From Halomonas piscis (lineage in GTDB: Bacteria; Pseudomonadota; Gammaproteobacteria; Pseudomonadales; Halomonadaceae): 64,000 nt of DNA. The stretch is from assembly GCF_031886125.1 (NCBI RefSeq), contig NZ_CP119391.1, forward strand, positions 2,604,001 through 2,668,000, given 5' to 3'. This document shows, one piece after another, positions 53,414 to 62,733 of the stretch. Below the pieces are notes generated by a model that did no database searches, had not been told where the DNA came from, and saw only the letters and a program-made list of their open reading frames with translations. A program made the translations under genes and the position numbers. Each line of letters opens with the position of its first letter. Positions within the stretch are counted from its first letter, which is position 1.

Positions 53414-55869
53414 TGCCCACCACCGCACCCACTGCGTGCTATCACTGCGGCAACCCGGTGCCCGACAGGGCACCCTGGTATATCGAGCTTGACGACGAGA
53501 AACACCCGCTGTGCTGTCCCGGCTGCGAAGCCGTGGCCCACGCCATCGTCGAAGGGGGGCTGGAAAGCTACTACCGCTTTCGCACCGAGCTTCCCGAGCG
53601 CCCCGACGAGCAGAAAACGGCCAAAGCCGAGACCTGGGCGGTATTCGACGATCCCGAGCTGCAGGCGGGCTTCGTCCACCCCGAAGACGACGGCCGCGTC
53701 CACGCCACTCTGGCCGTGGACGGCATTACCTGCGCGGCCTGCGCCTGGCTGATCGAACACCGGCTCAACGCGCTGGAGGGCGTGACGTCGAGCGCGGTCA
53801 ATCTGACCCACCACCGCCTGCGCGTGGCCTGGGACACCCAGCGCGTCAAGCTCTCCCGGCTGCTGGCGGAAATGGCCGCCATCGGCTATACCGCCCAGCC
53901 CTACAAGCCGGACCAGGCGCAAAAGCGCCTGCAGCACGAAGAGCGCATGACCATTCGCCGGCTGATCGTCGCCGCCGTGGGCATGATGCAGGTGATGATG
54001 TTTTCCATCCCCATTTACATAGCCGGAGAAGAGGGCATCTCCGCCGACTTCTACGCGCTGTTTCACTGGCTGTCGTTTGCCCTTGCCACTCCGGTGGTGC
54101 TGTTTTCCGCCCAGCCGTTTTTCAAGAACGCCTGGCGCGACCTCAGTACCCGAGTGCTGGGCATGGACGTGCCGGTATCCATCGCCATCGGCGGCGCCTA
54201 CCTGGCGAGCGCCTGGGCGGTGCTCACCGGCGAAGGCGAGCTGTATTTCGACTCGGTGGCGATGTTCGCCTTTTTCCTGCTGTTCAGCCGCTATATCGAA
54301 GCCCGGGCCCGGCGCCGCAACGGCCAGAGCGGCAACGCCCTGAGCGGCGTGCTACCCACCTCGGCCACCCGGCTCGAGGACGACGACAGCGAGCGCATCG
54401 TGCCCGCCAACCGCCTGGCCGAAGGCGACCGGGTGCTGATCAAGCCCGGCCACGATGTCCCCGCCGACGGCGTCATCGAACAGGGGGAGTCAAGCCTTGA
54501 CGAGTCCATGCTCACCGGCGAGTACCTGCCGGTTACCCGCCGCGTCGGCCAGACCGTCGTCGGCGGCAGCCAGAACACGGAAAACCCGCTGGTGATCCGG
54601 GTTACCCGTGCCGGCGCCAACGCCCGGGTCGCGGGCATACTCGACCTCACCGACCGCGCCTTTGCCAGCCGCCCGAGGCTTGCGCAAATGGCCGCGCGCA
54701 TGGCGCACGTGTTCGTTCTGCGCCTGCTGATGATCGCCGCGGCGGTCGCCGCGGTCTGGTGGTTTATCGACCCCTCGCGGGTGCTCTGGGTGATGCTTTC
54801 CGTACTGGTGGTCACCTGCCCCTGCGCCCTGGCGCTGGCCACCCCCACCGCGCTTACCGCCGGTCACGGCCAGCTGCGCCGGCGCGGCGTGCTGGTCACC
54901 CGGGCCGACGCGCTGGAAACCCTTTCCGCGGCGCACCGGGTCATTTTCGACAAGACCGGCACCCTCACCCGGGGCGAAATGCAGCTTATGGATACCCAGG
55001 TGCTCGCCGAGGGCCTCTCCGCCGAGCGCGCCCGGGCGCTCGGCGCCGCGCTCGAGGCCCGATCGGAGCACCCCATCGCCCGGGCGTTTGCGCCTTTCCG
55101 CGACGCCACGCTCAGCGCGCACGAGATCAAAAGCGTCACCGGCCAGGGGCTCGAAGGCTGGCTCGACGGGCAGCGCTGGCGGCTGGGTAAACCCGGCTTT
55201 GCTGCCGGCGAGCGGGCCCCCGCCGCGCCGGACAACGGCCAGTGGCTGCTGCTTGCCGAAGACGGCGCCCCCCGGGCCTGGTTCCGGCTTCACGACGCCG
55301 TGCGGGAAGACGCCGCCGATACCGTGGCCGCGCTGAAAGCCCGCGGGCTCGAGGTCGAGCTGCTCTCCGGCGATACTGCGGCGGCGGTAAGCGAGCTTGC
55401 CGCCGCGCTTGGCATCGCCACCTGGCACGCCGGGCAAAGCCCGGAAGACAAGCTCGAGCGCATTCAGGCGCTGCAGGCCGAGGGCGAAACCGTGGCCATG
55501 GTGGGCGACGGCATCAACGACGTGCCGGTGCTGGCCGGCGCCGACGTCGCCATTGCCATGAACGGCGCCACCGACCTTGCCCGCACCCGGGCCGATGCCG
55601 TACTGCTCAGCCCCCGGCTTTTACGCATTGCCGAGGCGGTTGAAGTCTCCCGGGCGACAAGGCGTATCATGCGCCAGAACATGGTCTGGTCGGTATGCTA
55701 CAACGCCGCAGCGCTGCCCCTGGCCGCCATTGGCGTGGTGCCCCCCTGGCTTGCCGCCATCGGCATGTCGGCAAGTTCGCTGGTGGTGGTGGGCAATGCC
55801 CTGCGCCTGACACGCTGGAAAACCCGGCCGGCGCCCCAAGCCCCTTCTCCGTCACCGGTGGCCGCATGA
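53413..55869 (+). CDS. ccoI: Copper-exporting P-type ATPase CcoI/FixI
   Basis: The protein has 818 residues. The N-terminus has the FixI-type cysteine cluster (CYHCG, CCPGCEAV) and a heavy-metal domain with CAACAWL. It then has the CPC metal site in TCPCALALATPTAL, DKTGTLTRGE as phosphorylation site, TGEYLP in the actuator and VGDGINDVPVLAGA as hinge. It moves copper to the periplasm for the oxidase. I start at the ATG at 53413 which overlaps the ccoH stop; the longer frame from 53314 lies inside ccoH. Confidence 0.95.
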   Translation: MPTTAPTACYHCGNPVPDRAPWYIELDDEKHPLCCPGCEAVAHAIVEGGLESYYRFRTELPERPDEQKTAKAETWAVFDDPELQAGFVHPEDDGRVHATLAVDGITCAACAWLIEHRLNALEGVTSSAVNLTHHRLRVAWDTQRVKLSRLLAEMAAIGYTAQPYKPDQAQKRLQHEERMTIRRLIVAAVGMMQVMMFSIPIYIAGEEGISADFYALFHWLSFALATPVVLFSAQPFFKNAWRDLSTRVLGMDVPVSIAIGGAYLASAWAVLTGEGELYFDSVAMFAFFLLFSRYIEARARRRNGQSGNALSGVLPTSATRLEDDDSERIVPANRLAEGDRVLIKPGHDVPADGVIEQGESSLDESMLTGEYLPVTRRVGQTVVGGSQNTENPLVIRVTRAGANARVAGILDLTDRAFASRPRLAQMAARMAHVFVLRLLMIAAAVAAVWWFIDPSRVLWVMLSVLVVTCPCALALATPTALTAGHGQLRRRGVLVTRADALETLSAAHRVIFDKTGTLTRGEMQLMDTQVLAEGLSAERARALGAALEARSEHPIARAFAPFRDATLSAHEIKSVTGQGLEGWLDGQRWRLGKPGFAAGERAPAAPDNGQWLLLAEDGAPRAWFRLHDAVREDAADTVAALKARGLEVELLSGDTAAAVSELAAALGIATWHAGQSPEDKLERIQALQAEGETVAMVGDGINDVPVLAGADVAIAMNGATDLARTRADAVLLSPRLLRIAEAVEVSRATRRIMRQNMVWSVCYNAAALPLAAIGVVPPWLAAIGMSASSLVVVGNALRLTRWKTRPAPQAPSPSPVAA

Positions 55870-56102
55870 CAATTCTCTATCTGCTGATTCCCCTCTCGCT
55901 GCTGTTTGTAAGCATTGCCGTCTGGGCGTTTTTCTGGGCGGTGAAAAACAACCAGTTCGACGACCTGGAAGGCCCGGCGTATCGCATCCTCTTTGACGAG
56001 GACGAAAACGACCTGACGCCGGAAGAGCGCGAGCGCCGCCGGCAAAACGCCGAGGCCGCCCGCGAGCGGCGCCAGCAGCGCCAGGAGGACGAGCCGGAAT
56101 GA
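55866..56102 (+). CDS. ccoS: cbb3-type oxidase assembly protein CcoS
   Basis: A 78-residue protein with one transmembrane segment (about 3-26) and the family motif FFWAVKNNQFDDLEGPAYRIL, then a charged tail. It is needed for cofactor insertion into the oxidase. It overlaps ccoI by four bases and the next gene by four bases, so the three are translationally coupled. Confidence 0.94.
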   Translation: MTILYLLIPLSLLFVSIAVWAFFWAVKNNQFDDLEGPAYRILFDEDENDLTPEERERRRQNAEAARERRQQRQEDEPE

Positions 56103-56812
56103 ACCCCACGGGCCTTGACCTGCCGCCGGTGCTGGCGGCCTTCGTCTTCGGTTTGATGGGCGGGGCTCACTGCATCGGCATGTGCGGCGGCATCATGAGC
56201 GCGCTGACCTTTGCCGTCCCGCCCAGCATGCGCCACCCGGCCAGGCTTTCCGGGCTGCTGCTGAGCTACAACCTGGGGCGGATCTCCAGCTACATGATCG
56301 CCGGCGCGCTGGTGGCCACCCTGGGCACGGTGCTCTCAATTGCCCCGGCGGCGCGTCTGGCGCTGCAGGTATTCGCCGCAGTGATGCTGATCCTGATGGC
56401 GCTTTACATCGCCAACTGGTGGAAGGGGCTTTTAAAGGTCGAGGCCGTGGGCCGACGCTTCTGGCGCTACATCGAACCTTTTGGCCGGCGGCTGATGCCG
56501 GTGGTCAAGCTGCCCCAGGCGTTTGCCCTGGGCGCGGTCTGGGGCTGGCTGCCCTGCGGGCTGGTCTACTCCATGCTCGCCTGGAGCCTGGCCATGGCCG
56601 ACCCGGGCCGCGGGGCGCTGCTCATGGGGGCTTTCGGCCTGGGCACGCTGCCCGCCCTTCTGGCCACCGGCTTTGCCGCCCGCCAGCTAAGCGCCTTGAT
56701 TCGCCACCCGGCGACCCGCACCGTCGCCGCCCTGCTGATTATCGGCTTTGCCCTGTGGCAGCTGTGGTCGACGTACCAGATGGCCACGATGGCGGAAATG
56801 TCCAGCGCTTAA
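56099..56812 (+). CDS. Sulfite exporter TauE/SafE-family (CcoS-linked) membrane protein
   Basis: A 237-residue protein with six transmembrane segments. The first contains FGLMGGAHCIGMCGGIMSAL, which has the His-Cys-Met-Cys pattern of metal-linked members, and WGWLPCGLVYSMLAW resembles the second half of the repeat. Relatives encoded next to ccoS have been linked to copper supply for cbb3 oxidase. It closes the accessory operon. Confidence 0.85.
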   Translation: MNPTGLDLPPVLAAFVFGLMGGAHCIGMCGGIMSALTFAVPPSMRHPARLSGLLLSYNLGRISSYMIAGALVATLGTVLSIAPAARLALQVFAAVMLILMALYIANWWKGLLKVEAVGRRFWRYIEPFGRRLMPVVKLPQAFALGAVWGWLPCGLVYSMLAWSLAMADPGRGALLMGAFGLGTLPALLATGFAARQLSALIRHPATRTVAALLIIGFALWQLWSTYQMATMAEMSSA

Positions 56813-56854
56813 TTGATACAGCTCAACTCCTGCCCTCCGGCCCGGCGCTAGGAT
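56813..56854 (+). promoter_or_regulatory. ANR/FNR box and promoter of the hemN-like gene
   Basis: TTGAT-ACAG-CTCAA (56813-56826) matches 9 of 10 defined positions of the FNR/ANR consensus. A -10-like TAGGAT (56849-56854) puts the box centre at about -41.5 from the inferred start, the class II activation position. The anr gene lies two genes downstream. Confidence 0.75.
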
Positions 56855-56896
56855 AGCAGCATCATTCTTGCGTTTTCCCCACCGGAGTTGTCTGCC

Positions 56897-58324
56897 ATGG
56901 CCAGCGCTGCCCCCTTGCCTTTCGATGCCGCAGCGCTGTCTGCTGCCCGCCGGGACGCCCTTCGCTACCACCACGGCGCCGGCGGCCCGAGCTACCACCT
57001 CTACCCCGAGGTCGAAGCGTTTCACGACGCCTTCGGCGGCGACGATCTCTGCCAGGCGCTCGAGCGCAGCAATGCCGGCGGCCGCGGGCTTTCACTATAC
57101 GTGCACGTGCCTTTCTGCCGCCAGAGCTGCGGCTACCGCCCCTGCCCGCACATCATCACCCGCGACACCTCCCGGGCCGAACCCTACCTGTCGCGGCTGG
57201 ATCGGGAAATGGTGCTCACTGCCCGCCATCTGGATCGCACGCGCCCGGTAGAGCAGCTTTACTGGGGCGGTGGCACGCCGACGTTTCTGACCCTTGGCCA
57301 GATGAGCGATCTGTTTGACCGCCTGGACGCCCGCTTTGGGCTGTCGTCATCCCCCGCGCGCGACTACGCCATCGACATCGATCCCCGAGAGGCGGACGTC
57401 TTCACTCTGCGCCACCTGCAGGTGCTGGGCTTCAACCGGCTGATCCTGGAAGTACTCGACTTCAACCCCGAGGTGCAGCAGGCCCTTGGCCGCGAGCAGC
57501 CGCGGATCATGACCGAAACCCTGATGGAAGAAGCCCACCGACTGGGCTTTCGCTCGCTGACTCTGGCCATCGGCTACGGCCTGCCCCGCCAGACGCCCGA
57601 AAGCTTCGCCGACACCCTGGCCGACGTCATCGAGCTGAACCCGGCGCGTATCAGCCTGCAGGACCATGCCCAAAACCATGCCCAGAACCCTGCCCAGGAC
57701 CATGCCCAGAGCTATGGCTACCGCCTCCGGCGAGGGCCGCTCCAGCAGCGCCGTGAAAACGACCGGCTGCCCGCCGCGGCCGATCGTCTGGCCATGCTGC
57801 AGCTGGCCGCCGACCGGCTTTGCCAGGCAGGCTATGTGCATATCGGCATGGACCACTTTGCCCGACCGGACGATAGCCTGGCCGTAGCCGCCCGGCAGGA
57901 AAGGCTGGGGCGCGGCCTCCAGGGCTATACCACCCACGGGCACTGCGATCTGCTGGGCCTTGGGGTGTCGGCGGTGTCGCGCATCGATGACGTCTACGCG
58001 CAGAACGCCGCCCGGCTGAGCGACTACGCCGACGCCCTGGATAGCGGCCGCCTGGCCACCGCGCGCGGCCTGCATCTTGGCCGCGATGCGCGCATTCGCC
58101 GCGCCGCCATCGAACGGCTGATGTGCGACGCCCGGCTGGATCTTGCTGCCCTGGGCCGGCATTTCAACATTGACGCGCCGCGCTATTTTGCCGCGGCGCT
58201 CGCCAGGCTGGGCGACGGCCGGCACGCAGGGCTGATCGAGCGGCGCGGCGATATGCTCAGCGCCACGGCCGACGGCCGGCTGGTGCTCCACCGGCTGGCC
58301 CGAGCGTTCGACGCGCCGCGCTAG
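56897..58324 (+). CDS. HemN-like protein with degenerate radical-SAM site
   Basis: The 475-residue protein aligns along its length with oxygen-independent coproporphyrinogen III oxidase (YVHVPFC, YWGGGTPTFL, GLPRQTPESF, IGMDHFARPDD, GVSAVSRIDD). The cluster motif is altered: Cys74-x3-Cys78-x2-Arg81, with Cys83 the only later Cys, so the third cysteine of Cx3Cx2C is Arg. From memory of E. coli HemN, other catalytic positions differ too: IEVDPRE is IDIDPRE, VQDFN is VLDFN and IDLIYGLP is LAIGYGLP. A run of four 4-residue repeats (HAQ-rich, about 256-271) replaces a normal segment. The ATG at 56897 follows CGGAG. ANR control is likely. It is probably not a working HemN; another gene would have to supply that function. 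Confidence 0.8.
   Translation: MASAAPLPFDAAALSAARRDALRYHHGAGGPSYHLYPEVEAFHDAFGGDDLCQALERSNAGGRGLSLYVHVPFCRQSCGYRPCPHIITRDTSRAEPYLSRLDREMVLTARHLDRTRPVEQLYWGGGTPTFLTLGQMSDLFDRLDARFGLSSSPARDYAIDIDPREADVFTLRHLQVLGFNRLILEVLDFNPEVQQALGREQPRIMTETLMEEAHRLGFRSLTLAIGYGLPRQTPESFADTLADVIELNPARISLQDHAQNHAQNPAQDHAQSYGYRLRRGPLQQRRENDRLPAAADRLAMLQLAADRLCQAGYVHIGMDHFARPDDSLAVAARQERLGRGLQGYTTHGHCDLLGLGVSAVSRIDDVYAQNAARLSDYADALDSGRLATARGLHLGRDARIRRAAIERLMCDARLDLAALGRHFNIDAPRYFAAALARLGDGRHAGLIERRGDMLSATADGRLVLHRLARAFDAPR
57662..57709 (+). repeat. In-frame 12-bp tandem repeat in the hemN-like gene
   Basis: Four copies of a unit close to GACCATGCCCAG, in frame, encode DHAQ-NHAQ-NPAQ-DHAQ. Copy number could change by slippage in steps of four residues without breaking the frame. 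Confidence 0.9.
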
Positions 58325-58405
58325 CGGCAAAGCGTCACTGGCGGCTTGTGGGCCACCCGCGCTTGCTTCCATAATAGCGCCGTGACCTACTTCACGGAGG
58401 ACTGC

Positions 58406-59158
58406 ATGCCGGAACCACTCAGCCGTCGGCGCCCCCTGCTCCACGAAACCCGCTGCCAAACCTGCAGCCTGAGCTCGCTGTGCCTGCCGCTTGCCCTCGA
58501 GCTTGACGACATGGACCAGTTCGACGCCATCATTCGGCGGCGCGCGCCGCTGAAAAAAGGCGAGCCGCTGTTTCGCCAGGGCGATACGTTTACCAGCGTC
58601 TTTGCCGTACGGTCGGGCAGCCTCAAACAGGTCGCCATCGAAGGCGGCGGCAACGACCAGCTCACCAACTTCTACCTGCCAAGCGAACTGGTCGGGCTCG
58701 ACGGCATCGACGAAACGAGCTACCCGGGTAGCGCCATCGCTCTGGAGACCACCACCGTCTGCGAGATCCCCTTCGACCGCCTCGACCTGCTTTCAGAAGA
58801 GCTTCCGGAGCTTCGTTTGCAGCTGTATCGCAGCATGAGCAAGGAGTTGCGCGACGACCGCCGCATGATGCGCCTTTTATCGCGCAAGACCGCCGACCAG
58901 CGCATGGCCAGCTTTCTGATCACGCTGTCCGATCGTTTTCGCCGCCGGGGCTACTCGCCCTACAGCTTCCGGCTCTCCATGTCCCGGGCCGATATCGGCA
59001 ACTACCTGGGCCTGGCGGTGGAAACCGTCAGCCGCATCCTGAGTCGCTTCCAGACCCAGGAGCTGGTGGCCGTCTCCGGCCGCGAAGTGAATATTCTGGG
59101 AATGCAGCGCCTGCTGACGCTGGCCGAAGAAGAAGCCCAGGAAGCCACGTCTTCCTGA
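58406..59158 (+). CDS. anr: FNR/ANR-type oxygen-sensing transcriptional regulator
   Basis: A 250-residue Crp-family regulator. The 4Fe-4S ligands are present: Cys17, Cys20 and Cys26 (CQTCSLSSLC) and a fourth in TTVCEIPFDRL. The cNMP-like domain is about 35-150. The C-terminal helix-turn-helix holds LAVETVSRILSRFQ, with the E-x2-S-R recognition residues of FNR, so it should read TTGAT-N4-ATCAA sites such as those at 47959 and 56813. The ATG at 58406 has ACGGAGGAC upstream. In pseudomonads hemN and anr are also neighbours. Confidence 0.93.
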   Translation: MPEPLSRRRPLLHETRCQTCSLSSLCLPLALELDDMDQFDAIIRRRAPLKKGEPLFRQGDTFTSVFAVRSGSLKQVAIEGGGNDQLTNFYLPSELVGLDGIDETSYPGSAIALETTTVCEIPFDRLDLLSEELPELRLQLYRSMSKELRDDRRMMRLLSRKTADQRMASFLITLSDRFRRRGYSPYSFRLSMSRADIGNYLGLAVETVSRILSRFQTQELVAVSGREVNILGMQRLLTLAEEEAQEATSS

Positions 59159-59212
59159 GACAGTATTGATACCCCCTCAAGCCGCTGGACAACAAAACAA
59201 GGGGCATGGGTT

Positions 59213-59284
59213 TGTGGGAGCGGACTTCAGTCCGCGAAGAAACTGCCCCGACACCGCCTTCGCGCAATGAATTGCGCTCCCACA
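59213..59284. repeat. Pair of inverted REP-like palindromes (BIME)
   Basis: GTGGGAGCGGACTTCAGTCC (from 59214) and its inverted partner ending GCGCTCCCAC (to 59283) form two hairpins facing each other, like REP elements of pseudomonads that start GTGGGAGCGG. They lie between the convergent anr and ttcA genes, where they may also stop transcription from both sides. Confidence 0.75.
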
Positions 59285-59308
59285 CTCATAGTCGGCCAGG
59301 CGCCACCC

Positions 59309-60214
59309 CTAGCCCACGTTGAGCGCCTGGATGCGCCCGGCAAGCGCTTTTTCCTGCTCGGCTTCCAAGTGTTCGAAGTCAAACAGCGTACGGTCGGCAA
59401 GCTGGGACGGGGCGACGTTGGTCACCGCCTTGAACATGCTTTCCAGCCGGCCGGGATGGTTCTTGTCCCAGTCGTCGAGCATGGCCTTGACGTTCTGACG
59501 CTGCATGTTGGGCTGGGAGCCGCACAGGTTGCAGGGGATGATGGGGTATTCCATCTGCCGGGCAAACTCGGCGATATCCGCTTCCTTGCAGTAGGCGAGC
59601 GGGCGGATGACGATGTTCTTGGCATCGTCGGACAGAAGCTTGGGCGGCATGGCCTTGAGGCTGCCGCCGAAGAACATGTTGAGAAACAACGTCTCCAGGA
59701 TGTCTTCGCGGTGGTGGCCAAGGGCGATCTTGGTGGCGCCGATTTCCTCGGCAAAGCCGTAAAGCGAGCCCCGGCGCAGCCGCGAGCACAGCGCGCAGGT
59801 CGACTTGCCCTCGGGGGTTTTCTCCTTCACTACCGAGTAGGTGTCGCGCTCGAGAATGTGGTAGTCCACGCCGAGGCCGTCCAGGTAGTCGGGGAGCACG
59901 TGCTCGGGAAAGCCCGGCTGCTTCTGGTCGAGATTGACCGCCACCAGCGAAAAGCGTACCGGCGCGTTGCGCTGGAGGCTGCGCAGCATGTCCAGCATGG
60001 TGTAGCTGTCCTTGCCGCCGGACAGGCACACCATCACCCTGTCGCCCTCTTCGATCATGCGATAGTCGATGATGGCGTTGCCGGTCTGGCGGCGCAGACG
60101 TTTTTGCAGCTTGTTGAAGTCGCGCTTGCGGCGCACGTCGTCTACCGACGCGCTGCCTTCGAAAGCGGCGGAAGCTGCGGGGTCATGGGCTTGCACGGGA
60201 TCGGAATGCGACAT
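59309..60214 (-). CDS. ttcA: tRNA 2-thiocytidine biosynthesis protein TtcA
   Basis: The protein has 301 residues. The PP-loop is [15 protein letters not shown], and the iron-sulfur ligands are in [12 protein letters not shown] and [11 protein letters not shown]. It adds sulfur to cytidine 32 of certain tRNAs with ATP and a 4Fe-4S cluster. I take the ATG at 60214 ([12 protein letters not shown]); the frame upstream to 60283 has no signal. It is convergent with anr. Confidence 0.94.
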   Translation of the reverse strand: MSHSDPVQAHDPAASAAFEGSASVDDVRRKRDFNKLQKRLRRQTGNAIIDYRMIEEGDRVMVCLSGGKDSYTMLDMLRSLQRNAPVRFSLVAVNLDQKQPGFPEHVLPDYLDGLGVDYHILERDTYSVVKEKTPEGKSTCALCSRLRRGSLYGFAEEIGATKIALGHHREDILETLFLNMFFGGSLKAMPPKLLSDDAKNIVIRPLAYCKEADIAEFARQMEYPIIPCNLCGSQPNMQRQNVKAMLDDWDKNHPGRLESMFKAVTNVAPSQLADRTLFDFEHLEAEQEKALAGRIQALNVG

Positions 60215-60335
60215 GGGGAATCTGCGCGTGTTGGTGGTAAATGGGCGGCGAGTGGCGCAGGCGGCGCCACGACGCGAAATCAATGGCCGCTATTGTAGCA
60301 ATACCCGGCGCCTGCCCACCAACACTGGCGGCCGT

Positions 60336-62150
60336 TCAGGCGTACTCCAGGTGATAGCGGTGCGACAGCCGCTGCTTGAGGTCCTTGACAATATGCAGCG
60401 ATTCGCGCAGCAAATCGCGCTCAAGGGACGACAGCGCCTGCACCACCACCCGGTCGCGGCCCTGACCGCTGCTTTCTTCCTCCGCCAGCTGGCCTTTGAG
60501 CCTGAGCTCGCTGAACAGCGCCAGCGCCTCGCCGACGTCGTCGGCAAAGCGGCGCTTCAGCCGGCCGTCCTCCACCAGCGCATCCAGCCGGGCAAAGGTC
60601 GAGGTGGCCTTGATGCGCCGCTCCAGCGCCATGGTGCGCACGCCGTGAACAATGGGGAAGATACCGCCTTTCTTGATATCGATGCCGTGCTGGGGCTTTT
60701 TCAGCGAGCCGAATAGCGTCAGCGGCGTCGAGAAGCGCAGCGCCGCCCGGGCAAAGTAGGACAGCAGCAGCTCGTCGTCGGCGCAGTGGTCGAACAGCGT
60801 CTCGCGCACGCGATCGAGCAGCGCGGCGTTACCAGCCACGGCGTGGGCGTCCAGCATGATGGCAAGCTTCATCAGGCTGTCGCCGTCCCGGGCGGCTACC
60901 CAGCGCACGATGCGCGCCTGCCACTCGCTGACGCTGCCCCGCCACTGGGGATTGGAGACCATGATGTAGCCCGGGCACGGCGGGTAGCCAAGCGTTGCCA
61001 GGGCGTCGCTGAAGCGCTGCACGGTGTCGCCGGCGTCGGGCCAGTCCAGGTCGTCTTCGACGATCAGCCCGTTGTCCTGATCGGTCTTCAGGACCTGTTC
61101 GCCGCGCCCTTCGCTGCCCATCACCATCAGGCAGCTGGCGCGGCGATAGGGCGCCTCGACGCAGAACGTCCAGGCCTTGTGAATGATGCGGCCGTTGAGC
61201 GCCGCCAACAGCTCCATGGCAAAGCGCAGCTTGACCCCTTGCGCCATCAGCGCGCTGACCAGCTCCGGCGTGCGCCGGCTGGCTTCGGCCAAGGCCTCCA
61301 GGTCGGGGGCCTGCTCCACCTGCAGGCTCACCACGTAGCTGCGGCTGGAAAAATAGCTCAGCACGTCGGTCAGCTCGACCACGCCAACCGGTACGCCCTC
61401 CTCCAGCACCACCACCCGGGCCACCTGACGGCGCGTCATCAGCACCAGCGCCTCGAACAGGTATTGCGCCGGCACCACCGTAATCAGCGCGTAGCGGGCA
61501 AGCCCGCCCACCGGGGTTTGCCGCGAAGCCCCTTCCAGGACCATGGCGTTGAGCAAATCCGTCTTGGTCAGCATGCCGTGGCCGTCCTCGCCCTCGACCA
61601 GCAGGCTGTCGGCGTGGTGGCGGTTAAGCTCTGCCACCGCTTCGGCGATATCGGTGTCGGCCTTGAGCCGGCGGGGGGTACGCATGCAGTCGCGCACCTT
61701 GGCCAGCATGAAGCCGGCCATGGTCACGCCGCCCTGGGCGCGCTTTTCCATCAGCCGGCGGGCCTTGCGCGCCAGGGACTGGCGGAAGTAGTCGTCAAAC
61801 TCGGGGCAGGCGCGGCACAGCTGCTGAAACAGCACTTTGGGCACCAGGTAGCATACGCATTCCTGCTCGGCGATAAAGCGGTAGCGGCTCTGACCGTTGA
61901 TGATGCTGATGGCGCCGAACACGTCGCCGTCGGTATAAAGGCCGATGCGCGCGGTGGCGTCGGGCAGCGTCGGGTCCACCTCGGCGACCTCGCCCCGGTG
62001 AATCAGGTACAGAAATTCGCCGGGCTGCCCGGTATCCAGCAGGATTTCGCCGCGCTCGAAACAGGCGATGTCCATGCCGCGCCGGGCATGCTCCCGCCCG
62101 GCCGCGTCGAGCAGGGAAAAAGGCGGCTGAGACAGCTCGACATCGACCAT
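60336..62150 (-). CDS. cNMP-binding/CBS/DUF294 nucleotidyltransferase-like protein
   Basis: The protein has 604 residues. The N-terminal cyclic-nucleotide-binding domain (about 10-125; GQPGEFLYLIHRGEVAEVD) is followed by two CBS domains (about 150-275), the DUF294 nucleotidyltransferase-like domain with MGSEGRGEQVLKTDQDNGLI (about 345-365) and a C-terminal domain. GSEGR-type motifs resemble GlnD-like nucleotidyltransferases, but the target is unknown. In many gammaproteobacteria such a gene sits beside acetate symporter genes, as here, where it is divergent from the DUF4212 and symporter genes. Confidence 0.87.
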   Translation of the reverse strand: MVDVELSQPPFSLLDAAGREHARRGMDIACFERGEILLDTGQPGEFLYLIHRGEVAEVDPTLPDATARIGLYTDGDVFGAISIINGQSRYRFIAEQECVCYLVPKVLFQQLCRACPEFDDYFRQSLARKARRLMEKRAQGGVTMAGFMLAKVRDCMRTPRRLKADTDIAEAVAELNRHHADSLLVEGEDGHGMLTKTDLLNAMVLEGASRQTPVGGLARYALITVVPAQYLFEALVLMTRRQVARVVVLEEGVPVGVVELTDVLSYFSSRSYVVSLQVEQAPDLEALAEASRRTPELVSALMAQGVKLRFAMELLAALNGRIIHKAWTFCVEAPYRRASCLMVMGSEGRGEQVLKTDQDNGLIVEDDLDWPDAGDTVQRFSDALATLGYPPCPGYIMVSNPQWRGSVSEWQARIVRWVAARDGDSLMKLAIMLDAHAVAGNAALLDRVRETLFDHCADDELLLSYFARAALRFSTPLTLFGSLKKPQHGIDIKKGGIFPIVHGVRTMALERRIKATSTFARLDALVEDGRLKRRFADDVGEALALFSELRLKGQLAEEESSGQGRDRVVVQALSSLERDLLRESLHIVKDLKQRLSHRYHLEYA

Positions 62151-62454
62151 GGCTCCTCCGGCAACAGATAAAGGCAGATGCCGGCAGTATCGACGCTATG
62201 GCGCGCGCCGGCACCTATACCATCGTCATATTCATCAGCGCCGGATATATCAGCATCTTCTGCATGGCCCCTGAAATGCGCCGGCAGGGCGGGAGTGGCG
62301 GGCGTTTGATACCTTCGTGTAGAGACCAAAGTCTGGATTTATTTTCGCTACGTTTTGCCCAGTATAAGGGCACGTCGTGCCGGGCCGGCGCCCTGCGCGA
62401 TGAAATCCACATACCATCTCCAACCTTAAACAATCACAAGCGGAGAACTACGCC
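62151..62454. promoter_or_regulatory. Divergent promoter region, signalling protein / symporter operon
   Basis: This 304-bp gene-free stretch holds an A+T-richer part (about 62310-62365) and the short inverted repeat AGAC-CAAA-GTCT (62323-62334), a possible operator. A GC-rich inverted repeat region (about 62375-62395) follows. I see no RNA gene. Confidence 0.35.
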
Positions 62455-62727
62455 ATGGCAGATGACAACACCAACGCCAATGCCAACGCTACGGCATACT
62501 GGAAAGCCAACGTGCGCACCATTCTTGGCTGCCTGGTCGTCTGGGCCTTTGTCTCGTACGGCTGCGCCATTCTGTTTCGTCCGTTGCTTGCGGGCATCCC
62601 CATCGGCGGTACCGATCTGGGCTTCTGGTTTGCTCAGCAGGGCTCGATTTTGACCTTTATCGCGATCATCTTCTTCTACGCCTGGAAGATGAATCGGCTC
62701 GACGCCAAATATAGCCTTGGGGAGTAA
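62455..62727 (+). CDS. DUF4212 small membrane subunit of sodium/solute symporter
   Basis: A 90-residue protein with two transmembrane segments (about 18-42 and 60-82). The DUF4212 pattern is YWKANVRTILGCLVVWAFVS, GFWFAQQGSI and FFYAWKMNRLDAKY. It is encoded directly before a VC_2705-type sodium:solute symporter and is thought to be its small subunit. AGCGGAGAAC precedes the ATG. Confidence 0.92.
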   Translation: MADDNTNANANATAYWKANVRTILGCLVVWAFVSYGCAILFRPLLAGIPIGGTDLGFWFAQQGSILTFIAIIFFYAWKMNRLDAKYSLGE

Positions 62728-62733
62728 GCCAGC

